DNA from: Hymenobacter arizonensis
GTDB taxonomy: Bacteria > Bacteroidota > Bacteroidia > Cytophagales > Hymenobacteraceae
DNA length: 64,000 nt
Direction: 5' to 3'
Assembly: GCF_900115775.1 (NCBI RefSeq)
Contig: NZ_FOXS01000007.1
Location: 62,001 to 126,000 of the forward strand
The notes under the pieces were generated by a model. That model saw only the letters and a program-made list of their open reading frames with translations, was not told where the DNA came from and ran no database searches. Position numbers and translations under genes: made by a program. This document shows positions 15,695 to 24,153 of the stretch, piece after piece. Within the stretch, counting starts at the first letter, position 1. Each line of letters opens with the position of its first letter.

Positions 15695-18112
15695 TTATTT
15701 TTTGCCAATGAAGTTGTACTGCACGCCCAGCGCCACCGTGCGCGGCGCGCCGGGCGTGTAGGTGCTGCGGTCCGTCAGGGCATTGCCCTGGGTCGCGGCC
15801 GTTGCAAACCGCTCATTAGTTAGGTTAAGCACGTTCGCGAACACTTCCAGCGTCTCGCGCCAGCTGTAGCCCGCACGCACGTTGAGCATGCTCACGCCCC
15901 GCGCCCCAAACAGGCCCTTGTCTTCGTAGCGCACGCGGTTCACCTGGTCCTGGTACCAGGCACCGATACGCTGGTACTCCGCCGCCGCCCGCAGGCCTGG
16001 GGCCCACTTGGGCTTGTAGGTCAGTTCGGTATTGGCCACCCAGCGCGGGGCCTGTGGCATTTCCTTGCCGTTCACGTTCTGCACGGCATCCGTCGAGCGG
16101 GCGCTCAGCACAAACTCCTCGAAGCGGTGCACGGCGTTGGTGCCGCCAAAGCGAAAAAACAACTCCGCGGTGGGCTTATACGTCAGGCCATACTCCACGC
16201 CCCGGTGCAGGGTCTTGCCCGCACTCTGGTAGTCGGTGGAGTTGTCGGGCTGCCGAATGTTGAGCAGCTCGTTGCGCCCGTCCAGCTGGTACAGGGCCAC
16301 GTCCACGTACACTTTGTTATCCAGCAATGAGGTCCAGCCGCCCACCTCGCGGTTGAAAAAGCGCGCTGGCTTCAGGTTGTAGTAAAACTCGGCTGGCATC
16401 CCGGCGGGGGTGCCAGCCGGCACGGGCCGGGCCCGGAAAATGGACGTGAGGCCGGGCGGCGAAAAGCCCTGTGAGTAGTTGGCGTAGAGCCCGCGGCCGC
16501 GGCCCAGGTCGTAGGTCAGGCCCACTTTGGGGGTGGCTTGCTGGTACACCTTCGAGCCGGTGCTGTTGTCGAGGTAATTGTTGTACGCAAACGAAAGCCG
16601 GTCGAAGCGCCCGCCCAAAGTGAGCTGCAGGGCGGGCAGCGTCGGCAGCGGGTGCAGGTCGAGCTGCGCGTACACGGCCGAGTTGAGCAGGTCCGTGTCG
16701 TAGCTGGCAATGGGCTTATCTGGCCGGTCGGCCACAACCGTGTACTTCGTCACCGACTTCCCATCGGCTCGCAGCTGTGCGGCCAAGTCAATCTGTTGGG
16801 CATTGTAGTGCGTCGGCGAGTAGTCAACCATCAGCCCGCCCAGCAGCTTGGCCCCCAGCCAGTCAAACTTCACGTTATGCTGGGCCAGCAGGCCGTAGCT
16901 CTTGAAGGCATTCACGTTCACCTCGCCACGCGCTGTGGGCGCCCCACTCGTCCAGCGAATGCCGTAAGTCGGGTTCTGGCCCACGCTGTTATCGCGGAAA
17001 TAGGCCGTCAGCGAGGAAGCATGCTGCGGGTTCCACTGGTGCTCGGCCTTGAGATACGACCGCAGGGCGTAGGTTTTGCGGTAGGTGAAGTCCGAAGTCG
17101 ACGAATACTCGCGCCGGTAGTACGATAGGCTATCCACGCTGCTGCTGGTCTGCGAGTCGTAGTTGTTGTACGAAGCCGAAGCCGTCAGCCGCGTTTTAGC
17201 CGACAAGGCATACTCCAGCTTGCCGTTCACCGACTGTTTGTCGTAGTCGGAGCTGGCCACCCAGCCGTTGCGCTGCCGGGCCAGGTAGCCGCTCACGTAT
17301 ACGCCCAACTTGGGCGTAAGCATGCCGCCCCCGCCCAACTGCACGCGCCGGTAGCCGTACTGGTCGCCTTGCGCCCCCACGCTCAGCGTAGGCACGCTCG
17401 TCGGCCGCTTGGTGAGCACATTGATGGCGCCACCCACTGCTTCCGGGCCGTAGAGCGACGAGGCCGGCCCCTTCACCACCTCAATCGAGCTAATGGCCAA
17501 CGGATTGGTTTCGAGCAGCGCATTGTGGTTGAACACGCCCATGGGCCGCAGCGGCAGCCCGTCTTCCAGGTACAGGAAATAGGCGTTGGTCCCAAACGGC
17601 TGCCGGATGCCCATGGCGTGCTGCTCGTTGCCGTAGTTGAGCATCACCACCCCTGGCACTTTATTAATCAGCTCCACCAGCAGCGTAGGCTTGGTGTCTT
17701 GAATGACCGTGGGCGAAATTTTGGAGATGGCCACCGGCGCGTCGGTGCGCAGCTGCGCTTCGCGGCTGGCCGTCACCACCACGGTTTGCAGGTCCTCCAC
17801 GGCCGGCTCCAGGGCCACGCGCAGGTTCTGCCCGCCAGCGGTTGGCGTCAGAGTAAAAGCCTTGTAGCCCACCGCCGACACCACTAGTTGCGGCGCTTCA
17901 GTAGCCAGCGTAAAAAAGCCCGAGTTGTTAGTTGCGGTGCCGGTCTGGCTATCCGGAGTGCGCACCGTGGCTCCCACCAACGGCTCCTTGGTGGCCGCGT
18001 CAAACACCCGGCCCGAAAGCACGTGCTGTGCCGCCGCCGACCACGACACAAAAAATAGGGCCACAGACAGCCCCAACCCGGCCTGCAGGCCGGGCACATG
18101 AAATAATTTCAT
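15695..18112 (-). CDS. TonB-dependent outer-membrane receptor (iron/siderophore type)
   Basis: 805-aa TonB-dependent receptor that imports a metal chelate across the outer membrane using TonB energy. Order: signal peptide (residues 1-28, ending SAAAQ), carboxypeptidase-regulatory-like beta domain (about 29-110, GRVFDAATKEPLVGATV), plug (about 125-235, with VINKVPGV-like ELINKVPGVVML, SIEVVKGPASSLYGPEAVGGAINV), and a 22-strand barrel to the C-terminal aromatic strand (VALGVQYNFIGKK). The plug resembles FecA/FhuA-type siderophore receptors rather than SusC, which would be longer. It lies between a small CNGKC protein upstream and a PepSY protein downstream, all on one strand, which supports a metal-uptake role. 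The substrate cannot be read from sequence. Confidence 0.92.
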   Translation of the reverse strand: MKLFHVPGLQAGLGLSVALFFVSWSAAAQHVLSGRVFDAATKEPLVGATVRTPDSQTGTATNNSGFFTLATEAPQLVVSAVGYKAFTLTPTAGGQNLRVALEPAVEDLQTVVVTASREAQLRTDAPVAISKISPTVIQDTKPTLLVELINKVPGVVMLNYGNEQHAMGIRQPFGTNAYFLYLEDGLPLRPMGVFNHNALLETNPLAISSIEVVKGPASSLYGPEAVGGAINVLTKRPTSVPTLSVGAQGDQYGYRRVQLGGGGMLTPKLGVYVSGYLARQRNGWVASSDYDKQSVNGKLEYALSAKTRLTASASYNNYDSQTSSSVDSLSYYRREYSSTSDFTYRKTYALRSYLKAEHQWNPQHASSLTAYFRDNSVGQNPTYGIRWTSGAPTARGEVNVNAFKSYGLLAQHNVKFDWLGAKLLGGLMVDYSPTHYNAQQIDLAAQLRADGKSVTKYTVVADRPDKPIASYDTDLLNSAVYAQLDLHPLPTLPALQLTLGGRFDRLSFAYNNYLDNSTGSKVYQQATPKVGLTYDLGRGRGLYANYSQGFSPPGLTSIFRARPVPAGTPAGMPAEFYYNLKPARFFNREVGGWTSLLDNKVYVDVALYQLDGRNELLNIRQPDNSTDYQSAGKTLHRGVEYGLTYKPTAELFFRFGGTNAVHRFEEFVLSARSTDAVQNVNGKEMPQAPRWVANTELTYKPKWAPGLRAAAEYQRIGAWYQDQVNRVRYEDKGLFGARGVSMLNVRAGYSWRETLEVFANVLNLTNERFATAATQGNALTDRSTYTPGAPRTVALGVQYNFIGKK

Positions 18113-18216
18113 CCCCTCAGTTGACTAAAAAACAAGCAAACGGGGCCACGCCGGACCGCCCCCGGCGCCCATAGGCACCGGCCGTCCGCCGCAGCAGCTC
18201 CCGAATCGGTCGTTGT

Positions 18217-18585
18217 TTAGCCCAGGGGCGGATGAAACACGCGCCCCAACGGGGCCGCGTAGGCCCCCGGCACCAGCCAGGCAAACCTGTGGTTTTTCGC
18301 GGCGAACACCTGTGGCGGGCTTAGCCGCACCGCTACAAATTGTGCGGGCAGCAACTCTAGCTTCACCTTTAGGGGGCTTGGTGCCTGGTTTTCCCGCTCC
18401 CGCTGCCTCATCTTTTGCACTAAGTAGCACTTGCCGTTGCAGTGCATCATGGGCCGAGCCTTGTTCACGCAAAAGCGCGCCGTAATAGTGGCTTGGTTCA
18501 GCGCATAGTCCACCACCAGCAGCTCGCGGCTGAAGGTTTGAAGCAGCACCAGGGCCACCAGAACATAGGCTAACAAGGACTTCAC
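18217..18585 (-). CDS. Small exported protein with CNGKCYL motif, TonB operon leader gene
   Basis: 122-aa protein with an N-terminal hydrophobic segment (MKSLLAYVLVALVLLQTF) that is a signal peptide or anchor. A conserved cysteine motif M-H-C-N-G-K-C-Y-L follows at about residues 47-55, then a basic stretch (KMRQRERENQ). I recall short proteins with this CNGKC motif in other Bacteroidota beside TonB receptors, but I cannot name a family or function; the two cysteines could bind metal or haem. It is the first gene of the receptor-PepSY operon, 104 nt ahead of the receptor start. A -7-like TACCTTCG (one mismatch) lies at 18612-18619 on this strand. Confidence 0.7.
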   Translation of the reverse strand: MKSLLAYVLVALVLLQTFSRELLVVDYALNQATITARFCVNKARPMMHCNGKCYLVQKMRQRERENQAPSPLKVKLELLPAQFVAVRLSPPQVFAAKNHRFAWLVPGAYAAPLGRVFHPPLG

Positions 18586-18770
18586 AGCAACCAGAGGTTG
18601 ATAATGCTGTACGAAGGTAAGGCCCTCAATTTTTCTTCGTGAGCAAAAGTGGACATTCCTTTTATGAAGCCTAGCCTTGTTCAGTTGTCATCTTCCGGCT
18701 AAGCTAGTGAGCTGGGCTATCGGGCCAGCGGTACCACTACGCTTCCAAAATTCAGAATTGAACCAACAGC
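18586..18770. other. Gene-free region upstream of the TonB operon
   Basis: This stretch holds the likely promoter of the CNGKC-receptor-PepSY operon (a -7-like box, one mismatch, at 18612-18619 on the minus strand) and ends at the tRNA-Val terminator. I see no Fur-box-like palindrome that I would defend and no open frame worth calling. Confidence 0.5.
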
Positions 18771-18806
18771 AAAAAGCCCCTCAGCCTTGCGACTGAGGGA
18801 CTTTTT
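18771..18806 (-). terminator. Intrinsic terminator of tRNA-Val
   Basis: On the minus strand AAAAAGTCCCTCAG pairs with CTGAGGGGCTTTTT around an 8-nt loop, ending in a U-run. It begins 6 nt past the tRNA 3' end. Confidence 0.85.
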
Positions 18807-18812
18807 GAAGTG

Positions 18813-18887
18813 TGGGGGATGACGGGTTCGAACCGCCGACCCTCTGCTTGTAAGGCAGATGCTCTGAACCAGCTGAGCTAATCCCCC
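18813..18887 (-). tRNA. tRNA-Val (anticodon UAC)
   Basis: 75-nt cloverleaf on the minus strand. The acceptor stem GGGGGAT (18887-18881) pairs with ATCCCCC (18820-18814). The D-loop contains AGCTCAGCTGGTT, the anticodon stem-loop is TCTGC-CTTACAA-GCAGA with UAC at the anticodon, and the T-arm is GGCGGTTCGAACCCGTC-like. The discriminator is A; CCA is not encoded. Sequence closely follows other bacterial tRNA-Val(UAC). It has its own promoter and terminator. Confidence 0.97.
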
Positions 18888-18910
18888 TTGGGTGTTTCCG
18901 TTTGGGATTG

Positions 18911-18942
18911 CAAAGATGGGAGGTGTTTTTGGAAGCACCAAA
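18911..18942 (-). promoter_or_regulatory. Bacteroidetes-type promoter of tRNA-Val
   Basis: On the minus strand TTTG (18942-18939), a 20-nt spacer and CATCTTTG (18918-18911) match the phylum's -33 TTTG / -7 TAnnTTTG consensus with one mismatch. It ends 23 nt before the tRNA 5' end, a suitable distance for a short leader. Confidence 0.7.
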
Positions 18943-19147
18943 TAAATCCCGGTTTTAATCGAGCAGTTTCTGGGGCTGCAGGGGCCAAATCAGCAGCAAC
19001 AATTTCATTTTCAGCGACAGAAAAAATCTTTGCCACCTGCAAAAAAAATTGGATTTGAGGGCAGCGACTCGCCAAGCAACGTATTCCGGCGGCCTGCGTT
19101 AATCACGGCAAGTCCTTTTCCTCTCATTTCAACGTTCATTCTTTCCC

Positions 19148-20041
19148 ATGGAAACCACCCTCCTTCAAAATTATTCCGAAGCCGAAAAAACCGCTTACCT
19201 GAGCGCCATTGCCAGCTTGGCCAGCGCCGACCGCCAGGCCACGGGCCCAGAAATTGAATTCCTACAAGCCCTGTCCCAACAAGCCGGATTATCTGCCGGC
19301 GCGGCCCAGCAGGTGCTGTCCGCAGCCCAAGACCCCTCCAATCAAGGCATTCAGCAGAATCTCGACACCCTTAAGAGCAGCGACCTGCGCTACTCGCTGA
19401 TTACGGACCTCATCAGCTTTGCCCGCGCCGACGGCGCCTACTCCAACGACGAAGAAGCCATGATTACCAAAATGTCGCAGTACCTCGGCATCAATCAGCA
19501 GCAGCAAAAGACCCTGGAAACGGTGGTTGACCAGGCCGAAACCGTGGCCCACGACCCCCAAGACCCCTCCAAGACCGGTTTCTTCGACCGCGTGGGCGAC
19601 AAGCTGTCCAGCGCCGGCATTCCCAAGCAGGCCCTGATGGCCGGCTTGCTGGGCGTGGTAGCGCCCATGGTTATTTCTCGCGTCATGGGCGGCGGCAACC
19701 GTTCCCAGGGCTACGGCAACCAGGGCGGCGGCATGATGAGCAGCGGCATGGGCGGCCTGCTCGGCGGCGCGGCCCAAAGCGGCATGGGCGGCTTGCTCGG
19801 CGGCCTCCTCGGCGGTGGCATGTTGGGTGGCCTGATGGGCGGCGGCTCGTCGGCGGGCATGAACCAGCGGGGCTCGGCTATCGGCAACGGTGGCTTGGGC
19901 TCGATGATGTCCATTCTGGGCGGCCTGGGCGGGCGTCCCAACACCCAGCCCCGCAGCGCCGGCGGTGGCGGCCTCGGCTCGCTGCTGGGCGGTGGCGGTG
20001 GCATGGGCAGCCTGCTTGGCGGTCTGCTCGGCGGCCGGTAA
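19148..20041 (+). CDS. TerB-like protein with Gly-rich C-terminal tail
   Basis: 297-aa protein. The N-terminal half (about residues 1-140) is a helical TerB-like module with two repeats of the pattern IASLASADRQATGPEIEFL and LISFARADGAYSNDEEAMI; acidic residues in these loops bind metal in TerB relatives. A hydrophobic segment follows (about residues 160-180, ALMAGLLGVVAPMVISRVM). The rest is a low-complexity Gly/Leu/Met tail with repeated LLGGLLGG and GGGG runs. TerB domains occur in tellurite/phage-resistance and general stress systems, but no ter operon partner is present here. The start at 19148 gives METTLLQNYSEAEK, directly at the domain. Role unknown. Confidence 0.7.
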   Translation: METTLLQNYSEAEKTAYLSAIASLASADRQATGPEIEFLQALSQQAGLSAGAAQQVLSAAQDPSNQGIQQNLDTLKSSDLRYSLITDLISFARADGAYSNDEEAMITKMSQYLGINQQQQKTLETVVDQAETVAHDPQDPSKTGFFDRVGDKLSSAGIPKQALMAGLLGVVAPMVISRVMGGGNRSQGYGNQGGGMMSSGMGGLLGGAAQSGMGGLLGGLLGGGMLGGLMGGGSSAGMNQRGSAIGNGGLGSMMSILGGLGGRPNTQPRSAGGGGLGSLLGGGGGMGSLLGGLLGGR

Positions 20042-20045
20042 TATT

Positions 20046-20264
20046 CTGAACCACGGATTCATTCGGATTTTTCGGATTCCGCGAATTTTGTAGTCGGCGT
20101 GGTGGGATTTACGCCCAACTCTATGCGCCACTAGGATGCAATGAAAAGGCCACTCATGCGAGTGGCCTTTTCTTTTTTTACCGCCTTGATGAACCGTTTA
20201 TAGAATCGGTAGAATCCGAAAAAACGCCGGAAACGTAGTTCGGCGCAGCCAATCCGTGGTTCAG
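20046..20264. repeat. Widely spaced inverted repeat CTGAACCACGGATT
   Basis: CTGAACCACGGATT at 20046-20059 recurs as its exact reverse complement at 20251-20264. CGGATT words next to the left arm (20064-20080) and AGAATCCGAAAA near 20210 extend the mirror loosely. The pair frames the whole gap between the convergent TerB-like and mscS genes, and the right arm overlaps the mscS stop codon. It looks like a dispersed repeat element around a terminator. Confidence 0.65.
20144..20171. terminator. Bidirectional terminator between TerB-like gene and mscS
   Basis: A 12-bp perfect stem (AAAAGGCCACTC and complement) with ATGC loop, followed by a run of T. It serves the plus-strand gene clearly and could serve mscS in reverse. 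Confidence 0.8.
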
Positions 20265-21358
20265 GGTTTTTCGCGCACCACGGCGAAAGTGCCGCCGTGC
20301 TGCTCCACCACTTCCACCAAGCGGTAATTGAGCTCTTCTTTCACGTCGATGTACTGGTCGTAGCTGGTGGTATCCACGAAGTACTGCACATTAACTTCCT
20401 TGCCCATAAGCGTGAGCGCGCTAAACTTGATTTGCACATCCTGGCTCACGAGCGGATGCGCTTGCATGGCGGCCAGGGAGTCGGTGATGATGTCGTGCAG
20501 CTGAGTGCTGGTGGTTTTCTGGTCAAAAGTGAGCGTGAAGCCCACGCGGCGGGAAGTCCGGAGCGAGAGGTTATCGAGCGGCTTGTCAATCATGCTTTTG
20601 TTGGGCACGGTGAGGTAGCTTTTCTCGGCGGTGCGGAGACGGGTGCTCCGGAAACCAATTTTTTCGACGGTGCCGCTCACGGGGCCCGCCGTCACCAGGT
20701 CGCCGACCCCAAAGGGCTGGTCGAGGAAGATGGTGAAGGAGGCAATGAGGTTTTCGAGGCTCTCCTTAGCGGCAAAGGCCACGGCCAGGCCGCCAATGCC
20801 CAGGCCGCCCACTAGGGCCGTCACGTTCACCCCGAAGGCCTCACCCAATATCACCAGCGCGCCGATGATGATGACCATGACTTTGAGCAAATCCTTGGCA
20901 AAGGGCAGGAACTGATTGTCGAGCCGGCGCACGCCGGGCACGGCGCGCAGCTCGTTGCGGCGCTTCACCACCAGCAGCGCAAAATCGACAAGCCGCAGCA
21001 CCACCCACGTTACGGTGCCAATAAAGCCGAGCAGAAAGATGCGCAGCAGCGCCACCTTGGGCCAGGGCTGGAAGTCGGCCGCCGCATTGACGGGCAGCGG
21101 ATAAGTGAGCACGTTTAACGCCACATAAACTGTCAGCAGCAGAAAGAGTACCGATAGCGGCTGAATGAGCAGGTCGTGTAGCTCTTTCTCAGTCACGCCC
21201 GCCGTGTAGCGTTTGGTAAGGCGGAACAGTACCGTGCTCAGCAGCCGCGAGAGCAGCCGCCGCAAGGTGCCGCCCACCAGCAGAATGAGGGCCGCAATGA
21301 GGTATTGGGCCAGGGTGTTGCCGAATAGTTCGTAATTCAGAAAGGGGGGAAACGTCAT
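20261..21358 (-). CDS. mscS: Small-conductance mechanosensitive ion channel, MscS family
   Basis: 365-aa inner-membrane channel that opens under membrane tension to release solutes on osmotic downshock. Membrane segments are readable at about residues 14-32, 68-90, 100-125 and 150-180. The pore-lining helix is VTALVGGLGIGGLAVAFAAKESLENLIAS with the Gly/Ala pattern of MscS. The MscS beta domain follows (DQPFGVGDLVTAGPVSGTVEKIGFRSTRLRT...VPNKSMIDKPLDNLS), then a cytoplasmic alpha/beta domain. It is somewhat longer than E. coli MscS (286 aa) because of the extra N-terminal helices, as is common. It stands alone, with the permease gene 120 nt upstream on the same strand. The symbol is used in the family sense. 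Confidence 0.92.
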   Translation of the reverse strand: MTFPPFLNYELFGNTLAQYLIAALILLVGGTLRRLLSRLLSTVLFRLTKRYTAGVTEKELHDLLIQPLSVLFLLLTVYVALNVLTYPLPVNAAADFQPWPKVALLRIFLLGFIGTVTWVVLRLVDFALLVVKRRNELRAVPGVRRLDNQFLPFAKDLLKVMVIIIGALVILGEAFGVNVTALVGGLGIGGLAVAFAAKESLENLIASFTIFLDQPFGVGDLVTAGPVSGTVEKIGFRSTRLRTAEKSYLTVPNKSMIDKPLDNLSLRTSRRVGFTLTFDQKTTSTQLHDIITDSLAAMQAHPLVSQDVQIKFSALTLMGKEVNVQYFVDTTSYDQYIDVKEELNYRLVEVVEQHGGTFAVVREKP

Positions 21359-21478
21359 AACAGAATGTATCGCCAGCCGCGGGCCCGCAAAGCCCTCGGC
21401 TGGCGAATGATGGAGATTGAAATTAGCTCAGGAAGGCTTTCGCCTATCTGGACCAGCGCCACAGTCCGTGCCGGACCC

Positions 21479-22738
21479 CTACTTAGCTCGAATGGCGATA
21501 ACCGGGTCCAGATTAGCGGCCAGCACGGCCGGCACGATGCCCGCAATTATCCCAATGCCCACCGAAATCAGCAGGCCGAGCAGGATGCGGGCGGCCGACA
21601 TGCTAAGCGGCAGCGCGTCCTGCGGCACCAGCGTCACAAACCACACCAGCAGGATACCCGCCAGGCCGCCAATGAGGCACAGGAAAATGGCTTCGAAGAG
21701 AAACTGAAAAAGGATGAAGAAATTCTTCGCCCCCAGCGACTTCTGAATGCCAATGATGTTGGTGCGCTCACGCACCGACACGAACATGATGTTGGCAATG
21801 CCGAAGCCGCCCACCAAGATGGCAAACGAGCCAATTACGCCGCCCACAATGCCAATTACGCCGAAAAGCTTGCCCACGGCGGCGGCTATCATTTCGGGGC
21901 GGTTCAGGGCAAAGTTGTCTTCCTGCCGGGGCTTGAGGCCGCGGATGTTGCGCATCACGCCGCGCATTTCGTATTCGAGGTCGAGCAGGCCGGGGTCTTC
22001 GTCGCGGCCCTTCACGGCCAGCGTGGCGCTGGGGCCGCCGCCGAAGCCGTTGTTCAGGGTGAACATCTTCGTGAACATGCCAAAGGGAATGATGCAGTTG
22101 GCGTCGTTGCTGGAGATGGTGAGCAGTTTCTTGCCCTCCTTCTCCATCACCCCGATGACGGTGAGGGTCTGGCCGCGGGCCTTGAACTGTTTGCCCAGGG
22201 CGTTGCCGTCGGGAAAGAGGTTTTCGGCGATGGTGGCCCCGATGATGGCCACGGGCCGGGCCGCGTCCATTTCCTGCGAGGTAAAGTAGCGGCCTTCTTT
22301 CACGGGCACGTTGCTCACGGCCCGGAAATCGTAGCTCACCCCCTGCAGCACGCAGTCGGACACGGAGTTGGAACCCATCTTTAGGGTATTGCCGTTGCTG
22401 GCGGCGAATATGGCGATGCCTTTATTGTTGGGGCCCAGCTGCTTGCGGAGCTGCTGAAACTCGCGCGGCGTAGGCACGGGCCGCTGGAAATACTTCCACC
22501 ACGGAAATTCAGCATCGAAGGCAAAGGGCCACTTCGAAACGTAAATCACCTTATCGCCGGCGAAATCGAGGCTGCTCCGGATGTTGGCTTCCAGCGAATC
22601 GACGATGGTGAAGACCGAAATGATGGAGAAGATACCCACCGTGACGCCCAACAACGAGAGGATGGTGCGCAACAAGTTGGACTTAAGGGCATCCCAGGCA
22701 AAGCGAAAACTTTCTAACGTGAGGCGAAGGGCGAGCAT
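21479..22738 (-). CDS. ABC transporter permease, MacB/FtsX type
   Basis: 419-aa permease subunit with the MacB arrangement: one N-terminal helix (about residues 22-45, LLRTILSLLGVTVGIFSIISVFTI), a periplasmic MacB_PCD domain (about 46-280, with VKEGRYFTSQEM and AIIGATIAENLFPDGNALGKQF), and three FtsX helices (about 285-410). Such proteins couple ATP hydrolysis to extracytoplasmic work or export of lipoproteins, peptides or lipids. No ATPase gene is adjacent, so its partner must be elsewhere. The start at 22738 (MLALRLTLESFRFAWDALKSN) is the conserved family start; 17 further codons upstream are unlikely to be translated. Confidence 0.9.
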   Translation of the reverse strand: MLALRLTLESFRFAWDALKSNLLRTILSLLGVTVGIFSIISVFTIVDSLEANIRSSLDFAGDKVIYVSKWPFAFDAEFPWWKYFQRPVPTPREFQQLRKQLGPNNKGIAIFAASNGNTLKMGSNSVSDCVLQGVSYDFRAVSNVPVKEGRYFTSQEMDAARPVAIIGATIAENLFPDGNALGKQFKARGQTLTVIGVMEKEGKKLLTISSNDANCIIPFGMFTKMFTLNNGFGGGPSATLAVKGRDEDPGLLDLEYEMRGVMRNIRGLKPRQEDNFALNRPEMIAAAVGKLFGVIGIVGGVIGSFAILVGGFGIANIMFVSVRERTNIIGIQKSLGAKNFFILFQFLFEAIFLCLIGGLAGILLVWFVTLVPQDALPLSMSAARILLGLLISVGIGIIAGIVPAVLAANLDPVIAIRAK

Positions 22739-22956
22739 ATACGAGAACGGGTGAGGATGCAGAAAGAAGGACGGAATAAGAAAAGCCACGGAAGGCCCCT
22801 AAAGGCAGGTTTTGGCGCACCTGCTCTCCGCTGCTACGAGGGCGAAGCACGGTGCCAGCAGGCAAAAGACGGAAACCTGCGGGGAAGTTGCTGAGGCATA
22901 CAGCTCGCGCGCGTTACTGCGTCCAGCACAAAAATGATTACTACGAGAAAAAGCCG

Positions 22957-22964
22957 TACTTTTG
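22957..22964 (+). promoter_or_regulatory. -7 promoter box of queA
   Basis: TACTTTTG matches the Bacteroidetes -7 consensus TAnnTTTG exactly. No clear -33 TTTG is present. It lies 38 nt before the ATG at 23003 and downstream of the longer open frame's first ATG at 22934, which argues that translation starts at 23003 or 23009. Confidence 0.6.
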
Positions 22965-23002
22965 CCTCCCCAAATTTCCGTAAATTCCCCCAAATACTGC
23001 CC

Positions 23003-24058
23003 ATGGCGATGAAATTGCATGAGTTCAAATTTGAACTCCCCGAGGAACTGGTTGCTCTGCATCCGGCCCGCAACCGCGACGAAAGCCGCCTGATGGTGGT
23101 GCACCGCGCCACCGGCCAGATTGAACACCGCACCTTCAAAGATATCCTCGATTATTTCAACGAAGGCGACGTAATGGTGCTCAACGACACCAAGGTTTTT
23201 CCGGCCCGCCTCTACGGCAACAAAGAAAAAACCGGTGCCAAGATTGAAGTTTTCCTGCTGCGCGAACTGAACAAGGAGCTCCGGCTCTGGGACGTGCTGG
23301 TGGACCCCGCTCGCAAAATCCGCGTGGGCAACAAGCTGTACTTCGGCGAGTCCGACATGGTAGCCGAGGTAATTGACAACACTACTTCGCGCGGCCGCAC
23401 CATCAAGTTCTTGTTTGACGGCACCGATGAGGAGTTCCGCAAGGCGCTGTACGAGCTGGGCGAAACCCCGATTCCGAAAGAAGTCCTCAACCGCGAAACC
23501 GAGCCCGCCGACAAAGAGCGGTACCAGACCATCTACGCCGAGAACATTGGCGCAGTGGCGGCTCCTTCGGCCGGCCTGCACTTCACCCGCGAGGTGATGA
23601 AGCGCATGGAGATTAAGGGCGTCGACCCGGCTTTCGTGACCCTGCACGTGGGCTTGGGCACCTTCCGCACGGTAGACGTGGAAGACCTGACCAAGCACAA
23701 GATGGACTCCGAGAACTTCATCGTAACGGCTCCGGCCTGCGAGATAGTGAACAAGGCGCTGGATGCGAAGAAGAAAGTGTGCGCCGTGGGCACCACCACC
23801 ATTCGCGCCATGGAGGCGTCGGTGTCGGCCAATGCCCGCATGAAGCCCACCCAGGGCTGGATTGACCGGTTCATCTTCCCGCCCCACGATTTCAAAATCG
23901 CCAACTGCCTGCTCACCAACTTCCACATGCCGGAGAGCACACTCATCATGCTGGCCGCGGCCTTCGCCGGCTATCCTCTGCTGATGGAGGCCTACAAGGA
24001 AGCCATTAAGGAGAAGTATAAGTTCTTCAGCTACGGCGATGCCATGCTGATTTTGTAG
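23003..24058 (+). CDS. queA: S-adenosylmethionine:tRNA ribosyltransferase-isomerase
   Basis: 351-aa QueA. It transfers and isomerises the ribosyl moiety of SAM onto 7-aminomethyl-7-deazaguanine in tRNA, giving epoxyqueuosine, the penultimate queuosine step. Family hallmarks are MKLHEFKFELPEELVALHPA at the N-terminus, RLMVVHR, VMVLNDTKVFPARLYG, VGLGTF-like LHVGLGTFRTV, GTTTIRAMEA and LLTNFHMPESTLIMLAAAFAG, all intact and of normal length. Start: ATG 23003 (MAMKL) or 23009 (MKL), chosen from the -7 box at 22957. No other queuosine gene is nearby; ispD follows 95 nt later after a terminator. Confidence 0.97.
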   Translation: MAMKLHEFKFELPEELVALHPARNRDESRLMVVHRATGQIEHRTFKDILDYFNEGDVMVLNDTKVFPARLYGNKEKTGAKIEVFLLRELNKELRLWDVLVDPARKIRVGNKLYFGESDMVAEVIDNTTSRGRTIKFLFDGTDEEFRKALYELGETPIPKEVLNRETEPADKERYQTIYAENIGAVAAPSAGLHFTREVMKRMEIKGVDPAFVTLHVGLGTFRTVDVEDLTKHKMDSENFIVTAPACEIVNKALDAKKKVCAVGTTTIRAMEASVSANARMKPTQGWIDRFIFPPHDFKIANCLLTNFHMPESTLIMLAAAFAGYPLLMEAYKEAIKEKYKFFSYGDAMLIL

Positions 24059-24086
24059 AACGAATCGACGATTACCGGAATGAGTG

Positions 24087-24118
24087 AAGGCTCGGCTGTA
24101 TTTGCGGCCGGGCCTTTT
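24087..24118 (+). terminator. Intrinsic terminator of queA
   Basis: AAGGCTCGGC pairs with GCCGGGCCTT (one G-T pair) around a 10-nt loop and runs into TTTT. It lies 28 nt past the queA stop. Confidence 0.7.
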
Positions 24119-24153
24119 GCTTTGTATTTCACCGCTAAAAATGCCTGTTGCTT

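Noticed and set aside
19711..20004. Pro-rich antisense open frame in the TerB-like gene
   Set aside because: It is the complement of a Gly-rich repeat tract (GGC runs read as proline codons).
19148..20041. Tellurite-resistance or phage-defence locus
   Set aside because: Only a single TerB-like protein is present; no TerC, TerD, TerY or nuclease partners are adjacent.
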